From: Belliella aquatica
GTDB lineage: Bacteria > Bacteroidota > Bacteroidia > Cytophagales > Cyclobacteriaceae
Length of the DNA stretch: 64,000 nucleotides
Direction: 5' to 3'
Assembly (NCBI RefSeq): GCF_014637795.1
Contig: NZ_BMFD01000015.1
Span: 34,624-98,623, forward strand
How positions within the stretch are numbered: position 1 is the first letter of the stretch; the number at the start of each line of letters is the position of its first letter. The notes under the pieces were generated by a model. The model was not told the DNA's origin, made no database searches, and worked only from the letters and a program-made list of their open reading frames with translations. Of the stretch, positions 43,491 through 53,370 are shown one piece after another. Made by a program: the position numbers and the translations under genes.

Positions 43491-46137
43491 CGCCTTCTTT
43501 CTCTTCTACTTTGTGGAATTTATAAATCATCTCAGCTACAAGACCTGTCCAACCTGTCTGATGCGAAGCACCTAATCCTCTACCATTGTCCCCATGGAAG
43601 TACTCGTAAAAGAGAATGTGATCTTTAAAATGTGGATCTTTCTGGATTTTCTTATTGTCTCCATTGAAAGGTCGGTGTCCATTTTCATCTTTCATAAAGA
43701 TTTTCATACATCGATAAGACAGTTCCTTGGCAATCAAATCCATCGTTAAGAAATTTCCAGATCCTGTTGGGTATTCAATCGAAAATTCTCCGCCATAGTA
43801 GAAATCATACCTTTTTAGAGATTCGATAATCAAGTAATTAATGGGAAACCAAATCGGCCCTCTCCAGTTGGAATTACCCCCAAACATCAAAGAGTCAGAT
43901 TCTCCAGGGATGTATGATATCGTCGATACATCGCCGTTGATTCGCATGGAGTAAGGATTTTTTTCATGGAATTTAGAAAGAGACCTAATTCCAAATTCGC
44001 TCAGAAATTCATCAGAATCCAGCATTTTTTCCAAAATACTCTTCATTCTATGTCCTCTCAACAAGGCAAAAAGTCTTCTTTTATCCTGCCCAGGTTGGGT
44101 CCAACTTGTGACAAGGGCTGCAAGCTTCGGCTTTTCTTTTAAGAAAAATTCCATTCGCTTTTTGAATTCTGGCAAGTTCTCGAACATTTCTTCCCGAATC
44201 GGTTCTACAGCAAAGAAAGGAATGATTCCCACGATGGATTTCACTTTCATCACTTTCGGATCTTTTCCAGGCATATGGAAAATATCATAGAAAAAATTGT
44301 CCTCATCATCCCAAAGGCTGATATTTTCTCCCGAAATATTATTCATCGCCCCAGCGATGTAGAGGAAATGCTCAAGAAATTTGGTTGCTGTATATTGGTA
44401 GGTTTTATTGTATTCACAAAGGTCTAGGGAGATTCTTAGTAAGTTCAAGGAGAACATAGCCATCCAAGATGTAGCATCTGCTTGCTCCAATTTTCCTTTG
44501 TAGAGTGCTGCGTGGCTTCTGTCTATTAGGGAAATGTTATCTAGTCCCAAAAACCCACCTTCAAAGATGTTTTTGCCATCATTGTCCTTTCTATTCACCC
44601 ACCAAGTGAAGTTCAGCATGAGTTTGTGAAGCGCTCTTTCCAAAAACTCCTGATCACCAACTCCACCTTTCATTTTCTTATCAATTTGATACACCCTTTC
44701 TACTGCATAAGCATGAACAGGTGGATTGACGTCACTGAAATTCCACTCGTATGCAGGCATTTGCCCATTCGGGTGCATGTACCATTCATTGAGAAGGAGT
44801 ATCAATTGATCTTTTGCAAAATCGGGGTCAATTCTCGCGATCGGAATACAATGAAAAGCTAAATCCCATGCGGCGTACCAAGGATATTCCCATTTGTCAG
44901 GCATGGAGATAATGTCGTAATTCTGAAGATGTCTCCATTGATGATTTCTCCCTTTTTTCCTTTCAATAGGAGGGATATATCTTCCTGAATCTCCATCAAG
45001 CCATCTTTCTACATTGTAGTAGTAAAATTGCTTTCCCCACATCATGCCCCCAAAGGCCTGACGCTGTATTCTTTTCAGATCTTCATCTTCGATGGTTTTC
45101 TGAATTTCATGATAAAATTCATCTGCATCTTTTCTTCTTTCGTCGAGAATTTCCTCACATAGCTGAATAGCACCTTCTGCACTTTGGTGCATCATGCGGA
45201 ATTTGACCTCGACACTTCCTCCTGCCGGTACAGTTAATTTATAAATTGCGGCTGCTTTTGTTCCGAAATTTTCAGGATTAAGATGTCGATCATCACCATC
45301 TACGACATAATCGTTAATTCCATCTTTGAGGAATTTTTTTTCGTTTGGGATGTGATAAAGTCGCTCTCTGTTGGTTTCGTTGTCACAAAACTTCAGTTCA
45401 GGATCACCATCAAAAGTGAAAAAGTAATTCCCATTTTTAGGCGTAAACGCCTTGATCCTATGTTCATCGATTTTACTGAGTTTGGGCATAAATGGTTCAT
45501 GACCTGTAAACCAGGTTTTTCTAAACCAGATTGTTGGCATCACCCAGATTTCCGCATCTTCGCTACCTCTGTTGTGTACCGTTGCCTTTCCCACGATGTC
45601 TTCCGCGTCTTTTTTGGCATATTCTAAAAATATATCAAAATAAGCATCTTCTTCAAATATACCTGTATCGATGAGTTCGTACTCTCTGTCTTTTTTACCT
45701 CTTTTTCTATTTTCAAATACCAAGTCAGCATAGGGGAATTCTTGCTGAGGATATTTGTAGAGCATTTTCATGTAGCTGTGAGACGGCGTACTATCGAGGT
45801 AATAATACAGTTCCTTTACATCCTCACCATGATTTCCTTGATTGCCTGTCAAACCAAAAAGTCTTTCTTTGATAAGTGGATCTTTCCCATTCCAAAAAGC
45901 CCAACTCACACACATTTTTTGTTTGTGGTCACTAATCCCACCTATTCCTTCCTCACCCCATCTATAGGCTTTGCTTCGTGCCTCCTCATGCGTCACGTTA
46001 TCCCAAGCAGATCCATCCCTACTGTAGTCTTCCCTAACTGTTCCCCACTGTCTCTCTGTTAAATAAGGGCCCCACTTCTTCCAGTGTTTTTTCTTCTCTT
46101 TATCTTCTAGAAGCCTTTGCTTTTCTATATTCATCAA
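43465..46137 (-). CDS. GH63-type glucosidase (MGH1-like glycoside hydrolase)
   Basis: 890 aa without a signal peptide, so cytoplasmic. The N-terminus KKWGPYLTERQWGTVREDYS is characteristic of the bacterial GH63-like glucosidase group. Further marks: WNGKDPLIKERLFGLTGNQG, the (alpha/alpha)6 barrel with WEYPWYAAWDLAFHCIPIAR, MPAYEWNFSDVNPP, GFLGLDNISLIDRS and NWRGPIWFPINYL. Predicted to hydrolyse alpha-glucosides, perhaps intracellular mannosylglycerate- or trehalose-like solutes; the substrate is inferred only. A doubled ATG (46137, 46134) is available. It overlaps rnhB. Confidence 0.88.
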   Translation of the reverse strand: MMNIEKQRLLEDKEKKKHWKKWGPYLTERQWGTVREDYSRDGSAWDNVTHEEARSKAYRWGEEGIGGISDHKQKMCVSWAFWNGKDPLIKERLFGLTGNQGNHGEDVKELYYYLDSTPSHSYMKMLYKYPQQEFPYADLVFENRKRGKKDREYELIDTGIFEEDAYFDIFLEYAKKDAEDIVGKATVHNRGSEDAEIWVMPTIWFRKTWFTGHEPFMPKLSKIDEHRIKAFTPKNGNYFFTFDGDPELKFCDNETNRERLYHIPNEKKFLKDGINDYVVDGDDRHLNPENFGTKAAAIYKLTVPAGGSVEVKFRMMHQSAEGAIQLCEEILDERRKDADEFYHEIQKTIEDEDLKRIQRQAFGGMMWGKQFYYYNVERWLDGDSGRYIPPIERKKGRNHQWRHLQNYDIISMPDKWEYPWYAAWDLAFHCIPIARIDPDFAKDQLILLLNEWYMHPNGQMPAYEWNFSDVNPPVHAYAVERVYQIDKKMKGGVGDQEFLERALHKLMLNFTWWVNRKDNDGKNIFEGGFLGLDNISLIDRSHAALYKGKLEQADATSWMAMFSLNLLRISLDLCEYNKTYQYTATKFLEHFLYIAGAMNNISGENISLWDDEDNFFYDIFHMPGKDPKVMKVKSIVGIIPFFAVEPIREEMFENLPEFKKRMEFFLKEKPKLAALVTSWTQPGQDKRRLFALLRGHRMKSILEKMLDSDEFLSEFGIRSLSKFHEKNPYSMRINGDVSTISYIPGESDSLMFGGNSNWRGPIWFPINYLIIESLKRYDFYYGGEFSIEYPTGSGNFLTMDLIAKELSYRCMKIFMKDENGHRPFNGDNKKIQKDPHFKDHILFYEYFHGDNGRGLGASHQTGWTGLVAEMIYKFHKVEEKEGDAAPLFRI

Positions 46138-46329
46138 CTTGATTACCGATTATCAATCCGAAATTTACCATTTTTTAAGAGATGAAGTTTAATCTAATCG
46201 ATATGAAAGCACAAAAAACAGCAAAAAAGATTTCGCAATCGTTTTAATTGCAAGTAAATGCTTGTAATGAGAGTGAAAGAAAATGATAAATTTTGTTTTG
46301 TTTGTATTATTTTGGTAAATGAAGGATTT
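46138..46329. other. Spacer, no gene seen
   Basis: 192 bp between the glucosidase start and the 3' end of the barrel gene. AT-rich with short open frames only; it must carry the promoter of the minus-strand glucosidase operon, but no clear TAnnTTTG box stands out. Confidence 0.5.
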
Positions 46330-46881
46330 CTATATGATTTGGAAGAGCAAACTAAAAATATTTCCTTGACCAAAATTTTTGGTTGCTCGCGTGAAGGTGA
46401 GAGGGATAGATTTCACGCTAAATTTTTCTGAATGAATGTAACTTAATGAAACACCCCCTTCAATTCCTAATCGATAAATATCGATAGAACCTGAATTCAA
46501 AGCTCCGCCTTGTCCTCTAATTCCACTAATCCAAACTAGAGATGGCCCTACAAATGGAGCAAGTTTGAATTTGTTTGTAGCAATGATGTCGAAATTCAAA
46601 TGCGTCCCGAATGAGACTGAAGAATAAAACTCAGGACCAAATTGAACATCTTTCCTACTAGTCAAAAGCGCGCCTTGTAAGGTGGGTGTAAGAGAAAGCT
46701 TTTTGTCTTTCAAATATATTTGTCGTTGAATAATAGCGCCATACCCTCGATTCTCATCAAGTCCTGATGGTCCAAAAACACTAATCACACGTCCACCACC
46801 CATATAAACCTGAGCTTGTAATGTGCTTGAAAAAGATACTAGTATCAGAATCAGAAATGATATTTTTGTCAGGAGTTTCAT
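46330..46881 (-). CDS. Small outer-membrane beta-barrel protein
   Basis: 183 aa. Signal peptide MKLLTKISFLILILVSFSST with cleavage after LQA. Strands alternate in barrel fashion: GAIIQRQIYLKDKKLSLTPT, FYSSVSFGTHLNFDIIATNK, FKLAPFVGPSLVWISGI, RLGIEGGVSLSYIHSEKFSV. It ends IFSLLFQII rather than in Phe. No family recognised; an 8-strand OmpA/OmpW-like barrel is plausible. Single gene with AT-rich spacers on both sides. Confidence 0.65.
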   Translation of the reverse strand: MKLLTKISFLILILVSFSSTLQAQVYMGGGRVISVFGPSGLDENRGYGAIIQRQIYLKDKKLSLTPTLQGALLTSRKDVQFGPEFYSSVSFGTHLNFDIIATNKFKLAPFVGPSLVWISGIRGQGGALNSGSIDIYRLGIEGGVSLSYIHSEKFSVKSIPLTFTRATKNFGQGNIFSLLFQII

Positions 46882-47115
46882 TTGGCAAAAAGTTATTTAA
46901 TGTTGAAAATATGCTTTAGAGCGAATTCGAAGAAAAGAATAAATAATTTAAAAATCTAATTTTAGGTGATATAAATTAAGGTTTGTAAAAAGATGTAATT
47001 ACAAAAATTTGATTGTTATAATTATATTTTTACAATTTATATTGCTAATAATGCCTCATATACCTTTATGAAAATTTATCTAATCGGCTGTGCTATGATA
47101 AATAATTCAAAAACC

Positions 47116-48267
47116 TCACACCCATTCACTTCCTAGATTAATTTTCCATCTGGGAGAAAATGTTGGTCCTCTGCTATTCGATTTTGTTTCTAAAGCGTGG
47201 ATCTCTTCTTTGATAGATTGGGTAAGTAAATTGACCCAAGTTCGCATCTCGTTCTCTTCAAATTCATGCGTTGATAAGTAATGATCAAAAAGTCTGAAAT
47301 CAAATTCATAATGACTTATTCCTGCTCCAGCTGCCATAGCATCTAAAGCGTTACAAGCTTGTTCGTATTGACCGGCAACAGGAATCATCATGACGGGTTT
47401 GCCGAGATACATGGCCTCACATATGGATTCAAATCCTGATGTACAGATGAGTCCTTTACAACTTGCCATTTTTTGTAAGAAAAGTTTGTCATCGACTTGG
47501 TGAAATATCAAATTTGGAGATGGCTGATAAATTTTCTCTACACCATTTTTATCCCAAAAAGCTTCAATCTTGATTTGTGGGTTTTCTTCAGCAAAGTGAA
47601 TGACTTCTTCTCCATAACCTGGATTGACCATATAAGTGAGAATAAAATCACCTTCCTGAATTTCCAAATCAAAGATAGCTTTTCGAAGAAGTGGTGGAAT
47701 TACCTTGAATTTTGAATTTGGATTATTTTCTAATTCAATAAATGACAATCCGAAAATCTTATCTGCACCCATAGCGGTGAGTTTTGTATTCAGCTTAAAA
47801 AGTTGCTTTTCAAGCCCTTTGGCCTTCGCAAACTTAAACTCTGGATGATGAATCATGTATTGATGACCGATTACCCAAAATTGAGCTTTTGGACGAAAAA
47901 TCAAATTATACATCCCACCAAGAAGGTCATAAAAATTGACAATTATGTCAGGTTCTAACTCCTTAACCAAAGCATCAATTTTTCTTAGACTTCTTTGAAA
48001 AGTACGAATCTTGAAAAAATTTGTGCGAAGTGTTTTTCCTAATAAGATTTGTTTATGATTAGCATCTGTCTCGAAATTCGGACTTTCGATGGGATGAATT
48101 GGAGACTTTAAGTTTTGATAAACAAAAGCTGGGATTTCTCTCCTCTTACTTTTACCAATGCAGGAAGCTACGACTTCATGACCGGCATTTTCGAGGATAT
48201 CAGCCAAAGCAATGGCTTGTGTCATATGCCCTCTACCTTCTCCCTGAATAATAAACAAAAACTTCAT
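47116..48267 (-). CDS. GT-B glycosyltransferase (family 28-like)
   Basis: 383 aa. The N-terminal Rossmann domain starts KFLFIIQGEGRGHMTQAIAL, the MurG/GT28-like donor-independent glycine loop. The C-terminal half has FILTYMVNPGYGEEVIHFAE and the sugar-nucleotide site CKGLICTSGFESICEAMYLG followed by KPVMMIPVAGQYEQACNALD. No signal or membrane helices. It probably glycosylates a lipid or surface glycan. It starts 4 bp after a phosphoesterase gene and the two form an operon; I recall this pair as conserved in Bacteroidota. Confidence 0.88.
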   Translation of the reverse strand: MKFLFIIQGEGRGHMTQAIALADILENAGHEVVASCIGKSKRREIPAFVYQNLKSPIHPIESPNFETDANHKQILLGKTLRTNFFKIRTFQRSLRKIDALVKELEPDIIVNFYDLLGGMYNLIFRPKAQFWVIGHQYMIHHPEFKFAKAKGLEKQLFKLNTKLTAMGADKIFGLSFIELENNPNSKFKVIPPLLRKAIFDLEIQEGDFILTYMVNPGYGEEVIHFAEENPQIKIEAFWDKNGVEKIYQPSPNLIFHQVDDKLFLQKMASCKGLICTSGFESICEAMYLGKPVMMIPVAGQYEQACNALDAMAAGAGISHYEFDFRLFDHYLSTHEFEENEMRTWVNLLTQSIKEEIHALETKSNSRGPTFSPRWKINLGSEWV

Positions 48268-48271
48268 CTTC

Positions 48272-49135
48272 TTATCTGAAAGGTGGTAATATATCGTCGT
48301 TTGGCTTATCGAAAGCTACAGTTCGAAAGTCCTGATTGTTGCTCGGCGCTACGATCTGATAATTAGGAGTAGGTACTTCATCAGCTTTTTTGCTGAAGTC
48401 TAATTCATTGTAATAGATCAATTGCCAGTTTCCATCATGGTCTTCAGCCAATGCACTCATCGTTTCAACCCAATCTCCAGAATTTAAATATTCAATACCA
48501 TCAATCATTCGGTTTTCTGCTTTATGAATATGGCCACAAATGATTCCGTCACATTTTTTTGCTTTTGCCATCTTGGCAAGCTCTTCTTCGTATTGGTCGA
48601 TGTAAGAAACTGCTGATTTTACTTTTCCTTTGATATATTGACTCAAAGAGAAATAGGCCAAACCTCTTTTTCTTCGATGATAGTTCACCATTCTATTCAA
48701 CCACAATAAAAAAGTGTAGCCCATATCACCTAGATATGCAATCCACCGAAAATTTGAAGTCACACTATCAAAGATGTCGCCGTGTGTGATGAAGTATTTT
48801 TTACCATTTGATTCATAAATCATGTCCGAAAGAATAGACAGATTTCCTATCTGAAGCGGAAGGATTTGATCTAAAAAATCATCATGATTTCCACGTAAAT
48901 AAAAAACTTTCGTGTTTTCTTGCTCAATCATCTTGAGCATCCGATTAAAGAATCGGGTGTGTTTCCTTTTCCAAGAACCTGATTTCTTCAATTGCCAGCC
49001 ATCGATGATGTCACCATTGAGGATAAGATTTTCACAGCTGTATTGCTTCAGAAATCTTGAAGCTTCTTTTGCCTTAGAACCTTTGGTGCCAAGGTGGACA
49101 TCTGAGATTACGATTGTTTTGAAATGTGTTTTCAA
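48272..49135 (-). CDS. LpxH-like metallophosphoesterase
   Basis: 287 aa. All five calcineurin-type motifs are present: VISDVHLGTKGS, LNGDIIDGWQ, YLRGNHDDF, FITHGDIFDS and IICGHIHKAE. The closest familiar family is UDP-2,3-diacylglucosamine hydrolase (LpxH/LpxH2-type), but a true lpxH lies at 54726-55487, so this copy more likely hydrolyses another phospholipid or sugar phosphate. It pairs with the glycosyltransferase gene 4 bp downstream, which suggests a shared glycolipid pathway. Confidence 0.85.
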   Translation of the reverse strand: MKTHFKTIVISDVHLGTKGSKAKEASRFLKQYSCENLILNGDIIDGWQLKKSGSWKRKHTRFFNRMLKMIEQENTKVFYLRGNHDDFLDQILPLQIGNLSILSDMIYESNGKKYFITHGDIFDSVTSNFRWIAYLGDMGYTFLLWLNRMVNYHRRKRGLAYFSLSQYIKGKVKSAVSYIDQYEEELAKMAKAKKCDGIICGHIHKAENRMIDGIEYLNSGDWVETMSALAEDHDGNWQLIYYNELDFSKKADEVPTPNYQIVAPSNNQDFRTVAFDKPNDDILPPFR

Positions 49136-49346
49136 AGTCTATCAGTTTTTTTTGCAATTTAATGCGCTGATATGAATTGGTGATGTTGCCTATGTTATGG
49201 TTATGAGATGTTTAACTCGTTTTTTAGGCTCAAAATGAAGAGTAGGTTAATACAATATTAAAATAGCCGTTTACGCAAAATAGATGGAGATAAACTTTGA
49301 AGCAATTGACTTCGTATTTACCTTACACTTTCATACTTCAGAAATA

Positions 49347-49799
49347 ATGAAAAAGAATTTATATCTAGTTTTATTTTTTGTTTTCACGTTTTTAGCTTGT
49401 AATCAAGATGATAAGGATCCCCAATTCAACATTCTTGGTTATTGGAATATTGCTACTGTGACTAATAGTTGGACGGGAGAGGTCACTTCTGGTGATCAAA
49501 TCAATTTTAGGGAGCGGTATATTTTTAATGATGATGGTACCTTTATCAAGTTTTCTGATAAAAATCATAAATATGGTAAGCCATTAGAAGAGTCAACTCA
49601 AGCATTGGGTATTTACGAAATCATACCATCAGAAAACAATCGCAACGCTTTGGATTTGAAGTTAACTTTTGAAACGAATGTTGGAATGGCATCTAGCTGT
49701 GGAGGGAATTTGGAATATCTGATTCTGACCAAAGAAAACAAATTGGTGAACAACTCCTGGGCAACCTGTGATGGACCTAGTTTTACCTACCAAAAATGA
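49347..49799 (+). CDS. Lipocalin-like small lipoprotein
   Basis: 150 aa from the ATG at 49347, which gives a lipoprotein signal (MKKNLYLVLFFVFTFLAC, Cys18); the longer frame from 49284 adds 21 residues and no signal. The mature domain has the lipocalin-like opening FNILGYWNIATVTNSWTGEV, YIFNDDGTFIKFSDKNHKY and ALGIYEIIPSENNRNALDLK, with two cysteines near the C-terminus (SSCGGN, ATCDG) that may form a disulfide. Function unknown. Single gene. Confidence 0.72.
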   Translation: MKKNLYLVLFFVFTFLACNQDDKDPQFNILGYWNIATVTNSWTGEVTSGDQINFRERYIFNDDGTFIKFSDKNHKYGKPLEESTQALGIYEIIPSENNRNALDLKLTFETNVGMASSCGGNLEYLILTKENKLVNNSWATCDGPSFTYQK

Positions 49800-49947
49800 T
49801 TTAGTTATTGTGAATTAGTTATCGGCGGGGAGTTGTTAGTAAGCCTTTAATATTCGAGATTCTTTTAACTACGTTTTTATCTAAATTATTTCACCATAGA
49901 CAATTAGGAACACTAATAACTAATCAACAAATAACTAGTAACTTTTT
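49800..49947. other. AT-rich spacer with near-repeats
   Basis: 148 bp between a lipoprotein gene and the convergent kinase gene. It holds words such as ttagttattgtgaattagtt and actaataactaatcaacaaa that look like variants of one another. No hairpin terminator or gene is seen. Confidence 0.35.
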
Positions 49948-51291
49948 TTAGGCGTTAAAAATCAATTTAAAAGTGGTTCCTTCTCCTAATTTAGAGCGGA
50001 CTTGAATATTCCCTTTGTGTCTTCTCATGATTTGCTTGGAAAGGCTGAGACCAATTCCAGAGCCTTTACTTTTTGTAGTGAAGAACGGAATGAAGATTTT
50101 GGATAGCGCTTCTTCTTCTATTCCTTTACCTGTATCGGAAACCTCTATGATAATCTTTCCAGATTCATCAATAAACGCATCAATAGAAAGCACTTTAGAT
50201 ACCGCATCTTGCATGGCATGAATGCCATTGTGGATCAAGTTGATTAGGACTTGCTCAATTAGGTTTTGATCACCAAATAAAATCAAATCATTAGGTTCAA
50301 CAGTGCATTTGGTTTGTATTTGATTGGCTTCAAATTGATTTTGCATCAGGGTTTCCAATTGCAAAAAGAGATTTTTAATATTGATGGTTTGGAATTTAGG
50401 AGTAGGAATATGCGCCAAACTTCTGAAATCACTAACAAAATTGATCAATCCTTCACTTCGCTTCTCGATCGTGCTGATTCCCATCAAATAATCTTCCAGA
50501 TCGGTTGGCTCTACGCTGGCTTCATCATCCATCTTTTGCTCAATATCTCCTTTGATGGTGGAAGCTAAAGAAGATATCGGAGCGATGGAATTCATGATTT
50601 CATGGGTAAGGATTTTGACAAGGTTTTGCCATGCTTCCATCTCTTTCTCCTCCAATTCACTTTGGATATTTTGGAGAGACACGAGCTTGATTTTCACGTC
50701 TCGCATCAGCAATTCGATCACATAAACCGATAGCTGCATAATCCCATCAGGATGGGCGATTTTGATCAACTCGCTTCCACCTGTTCGAAGGTTATGAATC
50801 GCTTGATCCAGTTCTTGGTTGACAGCTTTAATTTCCGAAATTTCGTGGAGTTGGGTAATGTTCAGCATTCTCTTGGCTGCGGTGTTGAGAATTTGGATCT
50901 TACCACTTTCTTCAAAAGTGATCAACCCAATACTCAAATGCTGGAAAACAGACCTAAAATACTGATAATTGGCTTCTTTTTCTGCTTGATCTTCTTTGAG
51001 TTTTGCTAAAATGGCATTGAACTCAATATGCAAATCATCCGTTTCTGTGCCATCAAATTTCACAGGAAAAAGAGAAGTAAAGTCGTCTTGCTTAATGTTG
51101 TCAAGAAACATGCGCACCTTTTTGAAGGAGCTTTCTGCATAGCTTAGCAGGAATATTATTTGAGCTAAAATCAGAATGATAAATAGAGATATAGCAAATA
51201 CTCCTGCACCATTCAGGATGAAGTAGGAAAGAAAAAATAACGATATAGCAAGAAGGATGATTCTCCCAACTAAGCCAATTTTATAATCCAT
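49948..51291 (-). CDS. Sensor histidine kinase (NtrB/AtoS-like)
   Basis: 447 aa. Two N-terminal membrane helices (about 8-50), a HAMP-like linker, a PAS-like region (LSIGLITFEESGKIQILNTA), then DHp with the phospho-histidine in VKILTHEIMNSIAPISSLA and an ATPase domain: NLIEQVLINLIHNGIHAM, SDTGKGIEEEALSKIF and TTKSKGSGIGLSLSKQIM. It feeds the sigma-54 regulator encoded just upstream, overlapping it by 11 nt. Signal unknown. Confidence 0.93.
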   Translation of the reverse strand: MDYKIGLVGRIILLAISLFFLSYFILNGAGVFAISLFIILILAQIIFLLSYAESSFKKVRMFLDNIKQDDFTSLFPVKFDGTETDDLHIEFNAILAKLKEDQAEKEANYQYFRSVFQHLSIGLITFEESGKIQILNTAAKRMLNITQLHEISEIKAVNQELDQAIHNLRTGGSELIKIAHPDGIMQLSVYVIELLMRDVKIKLVSLQNIQSELEEKEMEAWQNLVKILTHEIMNSIAPISSLASTIKGDIEQKMDDEASVEPTDLEDYLMGISTIEKRSEGLINFVSDFRSLAHIPTPKFQTINIKNLFLQLETLMQNQFEANQIQTKCTVEPNDLILFGDQNLIEQVLINLIHNGIHAMQDAVSKVLSIDAFIDESGKIIIEVSDTGKGIEEEALSKIFIPFFTTKSKGSGIGLSLSKQIMRRHKGNIQVRSKLGEGTTFKLIFNA

Positions 51292-52663
51292 ATTTTTCTA
51301 ATCTTCTATAAAGGGACGCTCTAGTCAATCCCAACTCTTTGGCAGCTTTAGAGATATTCCCACCATTTTTGTCAATGGCTTTTTGAATTACATTTTTCTC
51401 TACTTCGTCAAGGTTGTATGAAGCAGGTGTTGCGATTTTTTCATTGGTTGGTTTGGAAGATAGGAAGAAAAAATCTCTACTATCCAATTCATTTCCATCG
51501 GCCATGATAATTGCTCTTTCGATGGCATGTTGAAGCTCTCTGATGTTACCAGGCCAGTTGTACTGCTGCAATAGCTGCATAGCAGCAGCCTTGAAGCCTT
51601 TGAAATCTTTGCGGTATTTCTGCGCATAGACTTTTAGGAAGTGCTCTGCCAATAAAGGAATATCATCTAATCGTTCTCTCAAAGGTGGAAGGAATATCTC
51701 CACAGTATTGATTCTATAAAGTAAATCTTGACGAAATGTGTTTTCCATGACCATTTCATGTACGTGCATATTTGTCGCGCAGATCAACCTAATGTCAACA
51801 GGAATGGCTTTGTTGGTTCCAATTCTTGTAACTTCTCTTTTTTGTAAAACAGTCAGGAGCTTAGATTGTAATGGCATACTTAGATTTCCTATTTCATCCA
51901 AGAAGAGTGTTCCATTATCTGCTATTTCAAATCGACCAGCTCTATCATCTTTGGCATCCGTAAAAGCGCCCCGCTTATGACCAAATAGCTCACTTTCGAA
52001 AAGTGTTTCGGTAATTGATCCCATATCCACACCCACAAAAATATCATCTTTTCTCAAAGACCTATCATGGATAGCTCTTGCAATAAGTTCTTTTCCTGTT
52101 CCATTTTCGCCCAAAATCAAAACATTGGCATCTGTTTGTGCGACTTTGTCAATTATGGAGAAAATATTCTTCATGGAAGCACTTGTGCCGATGATATCAG
52201 CATAAGGCTTTTTCAAATCAGACTGAAGCTGCTTTTGCTTTTTGGAAAGCTTGTCTACTTGATCATAACTTTCTTTCAACCTGCTCGCTGAAGTCAAAGT
52301 GGCAAGCAGTTTTTCGTTTTGCCAAGGCTTTAGGATAAAGTCTGAAGCACCTTCTTTTAGCGCTTTTACTGCCATTTCTACATCGCCAAAAGCAGTAATC
52401 AGAATTACAACAGCTTTGGGATCAATCTCTTTGATTTGCTGCAACCAATGAAAGCCTTCTTTGCCAGAGGTGGTATCTTCAGTAAAATTCATATCCAACA
52501 AGATCACATCATAACTGTTGTTATTGACTAAAAAAGGAATTCTTCTCGGATCTTTTTCAATGGTAACTTCTTTTGCATATTTCTTTAAATGCATTTTTGC
52601 TGCAAACAATAAGTCTTCGTTGTCGTCGATGATGAGGATTTTTCCTAATTGCTGATTATCCAT
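51281..52663 (-). CDS. Sigma-54-dependent response regulator (NtrC/AtoC-like)
   Basis: 460 aa. Receiver with IIDDNEDLL and the phospho-site VILLDMNFTEDTTSGKEGFH; AAA+ domain with Walker A GENGTGKELIARA, the sigma-54 contact loop ELFGHKRGAFTDAKDDRAGR, Walker B NGTLFLDEIGNL and FRQDLLYRINTVEIFLPPLR; Fis-type HTH at the C-terminus (NISKAAKELGLTRASLYRRL). It activates RpoN promoters once phosphorylated by the kinase encoded downstream. Order and length are normal. Confidence 0.95.
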   Translation of the reverse strand: MDNQQLGKILIIDDNEDLLFAAKMHLKKYAKEVTIEKDPRRIPFLVNNNSYDVILLDMNFTEDTTSGKEGFHWLQQIKEIDPKAVVILITAFGDVEMAVKALKEGASDFILKPWQNEKLLATLTSASRLKESYDQVDKLSKKQKQLQSDLKKPYADIIGTSASMKNIFSIIDKVAQTDANVLILGENGTGKELIARAIHDRSLRKDDIFVGVDMGSITETLFESELFGHKRGAFTDAKDDRAGRFEIADNGTLFLDEIGNLSMPLQSKLLTVLQKREVTRIGTNKAIPVDIRLICATNMHVHEMVMENTFRQDLLYRINTVEIFLPPLRERLDDIPLLAEHFLKVYAQKYRKDFKGFKAAAMQLLQQYNWPGNIRELQHAIERAIIMADGNELDSRDFFFLSSKPTNEKIATPASYNLDEVEKNVIQKAIDKNGGNISKAAKELGLTRASLYRRLEKYGL

Positions 52664-52837
52664 GATCTTGTTTTTTTATGTTTTATATACAAAATGATGC
52701 CATACGGAATATGACCTGAATATGAATAGATTAAGTGAATTTATAAATATTATCGTTCATAAACGAACGCTTTTTGATCGATTGTGAACATAATAGAACT
52801 TCATTGGACTTTGGTTTTAATCCCTATCAAAAATCCT

Positions 52838-52845
52838 TAACTTTG
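52838..52845 (+). promoter_or_regulatory. Possible -7 box TAACTTTG
   Basis: TAACTTTG matches TAnnTTTG, 31 bp before the FKBP start. A TTG at 52811-52813 is 24 bp upstream, slightly too far for a standard -33. Confidence 0.4.
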
Positions 52846-52876
52846 ATGCTTTATAAAACAGAATAAAATATATACT

Positions 52877-53305
52877 ATGTCATTAGCAAGTAAAGGAAAT
52901 TCGGTAAAAGTTCACTACACAGGGAAATTGAAAAGTGGAATTGTCTTTGATTCTTCAGAAAACAGAGAGCCGCTTCAGTTTGTCTTAGGTGATGGAAATA
53001 TGATCAAAGGCTTTGATACAGCTGTTCATGGAATGCAAGTTGGGGAAGCAAAAAGCGTTACAATTCCAACAGATGAGGCTTATGGTGTAAAGAGAGATGA
53101 TATGTTGGTTGATATCCCAAGAGCAGAAGTTCCTGAAAACATCTCTCCTGAAGTAGGGATGGATTTGACGCTTCAAGGTCCACAGGGTCAACCAATGCCG
53201 GTAAAGGTCGTTCATGTAGACGAGGAGAAAATCACCTTGGATGCAAATCACCCATTAGCAGGTGAAGATTTGATTTTCGATATCACACTCGTAGAAATAG
53301 GTTAA
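52877..53305 (+). CDS. FKBP-type peptidyl-prolyl isomerase (SlyD-like)
   Basis: 142 aa. NSVKVHYTGKLKSGIVFDSS is the standard FKBP opening, then LQFVLGDGNMIKGFDTAVHG and a GEAKSVTIPTDEAYG strand. An inserted flap (MLVDIPRAEVPENISPEVGM) and DANHPLAGEDLIFDITLVEI match the SlyD/FkpA-short group, but no histidine-rich metal tail follows. No signal, so cytoplasmic folding helper. Its own promoter candidate and a strong terminator flank it. Confidence 0.94.
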   Translation: MSLASKGNSVKVHYTGKLKSGIVFDSSENREPLQFVLGDGNMIKGFDTAVHGMQVGEAKSVTIPTDEAYGVKRDDMLVDIPRAEVPENISPEVGMDLTLQGPQGQPMPVKVVHVDEEKITLDANHPLAGEDLIFDITLVEIG

Positions 53306-53320
53306 TCAAAATATAGCATT

Positions 53321-53357
53321 AAAAAAGCCTGCAAAATTAAATTTTGCAGGCTTTTTT
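53321..53357. terminator. Very strong bidirectional terminator
   Basis: AAAAAAGCCTGCAAAAT (53321-53337), loop TAA, ATTTTGCAGGCTTTTTT (53341-53357): 17 perfect pairs with A/T tails on both sides. It serves the FKBP gene and the convergent gene at 53371-53817. Confidence 0.9.
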
Positions 53358-53370
53358 ATTTTCTTAATAT

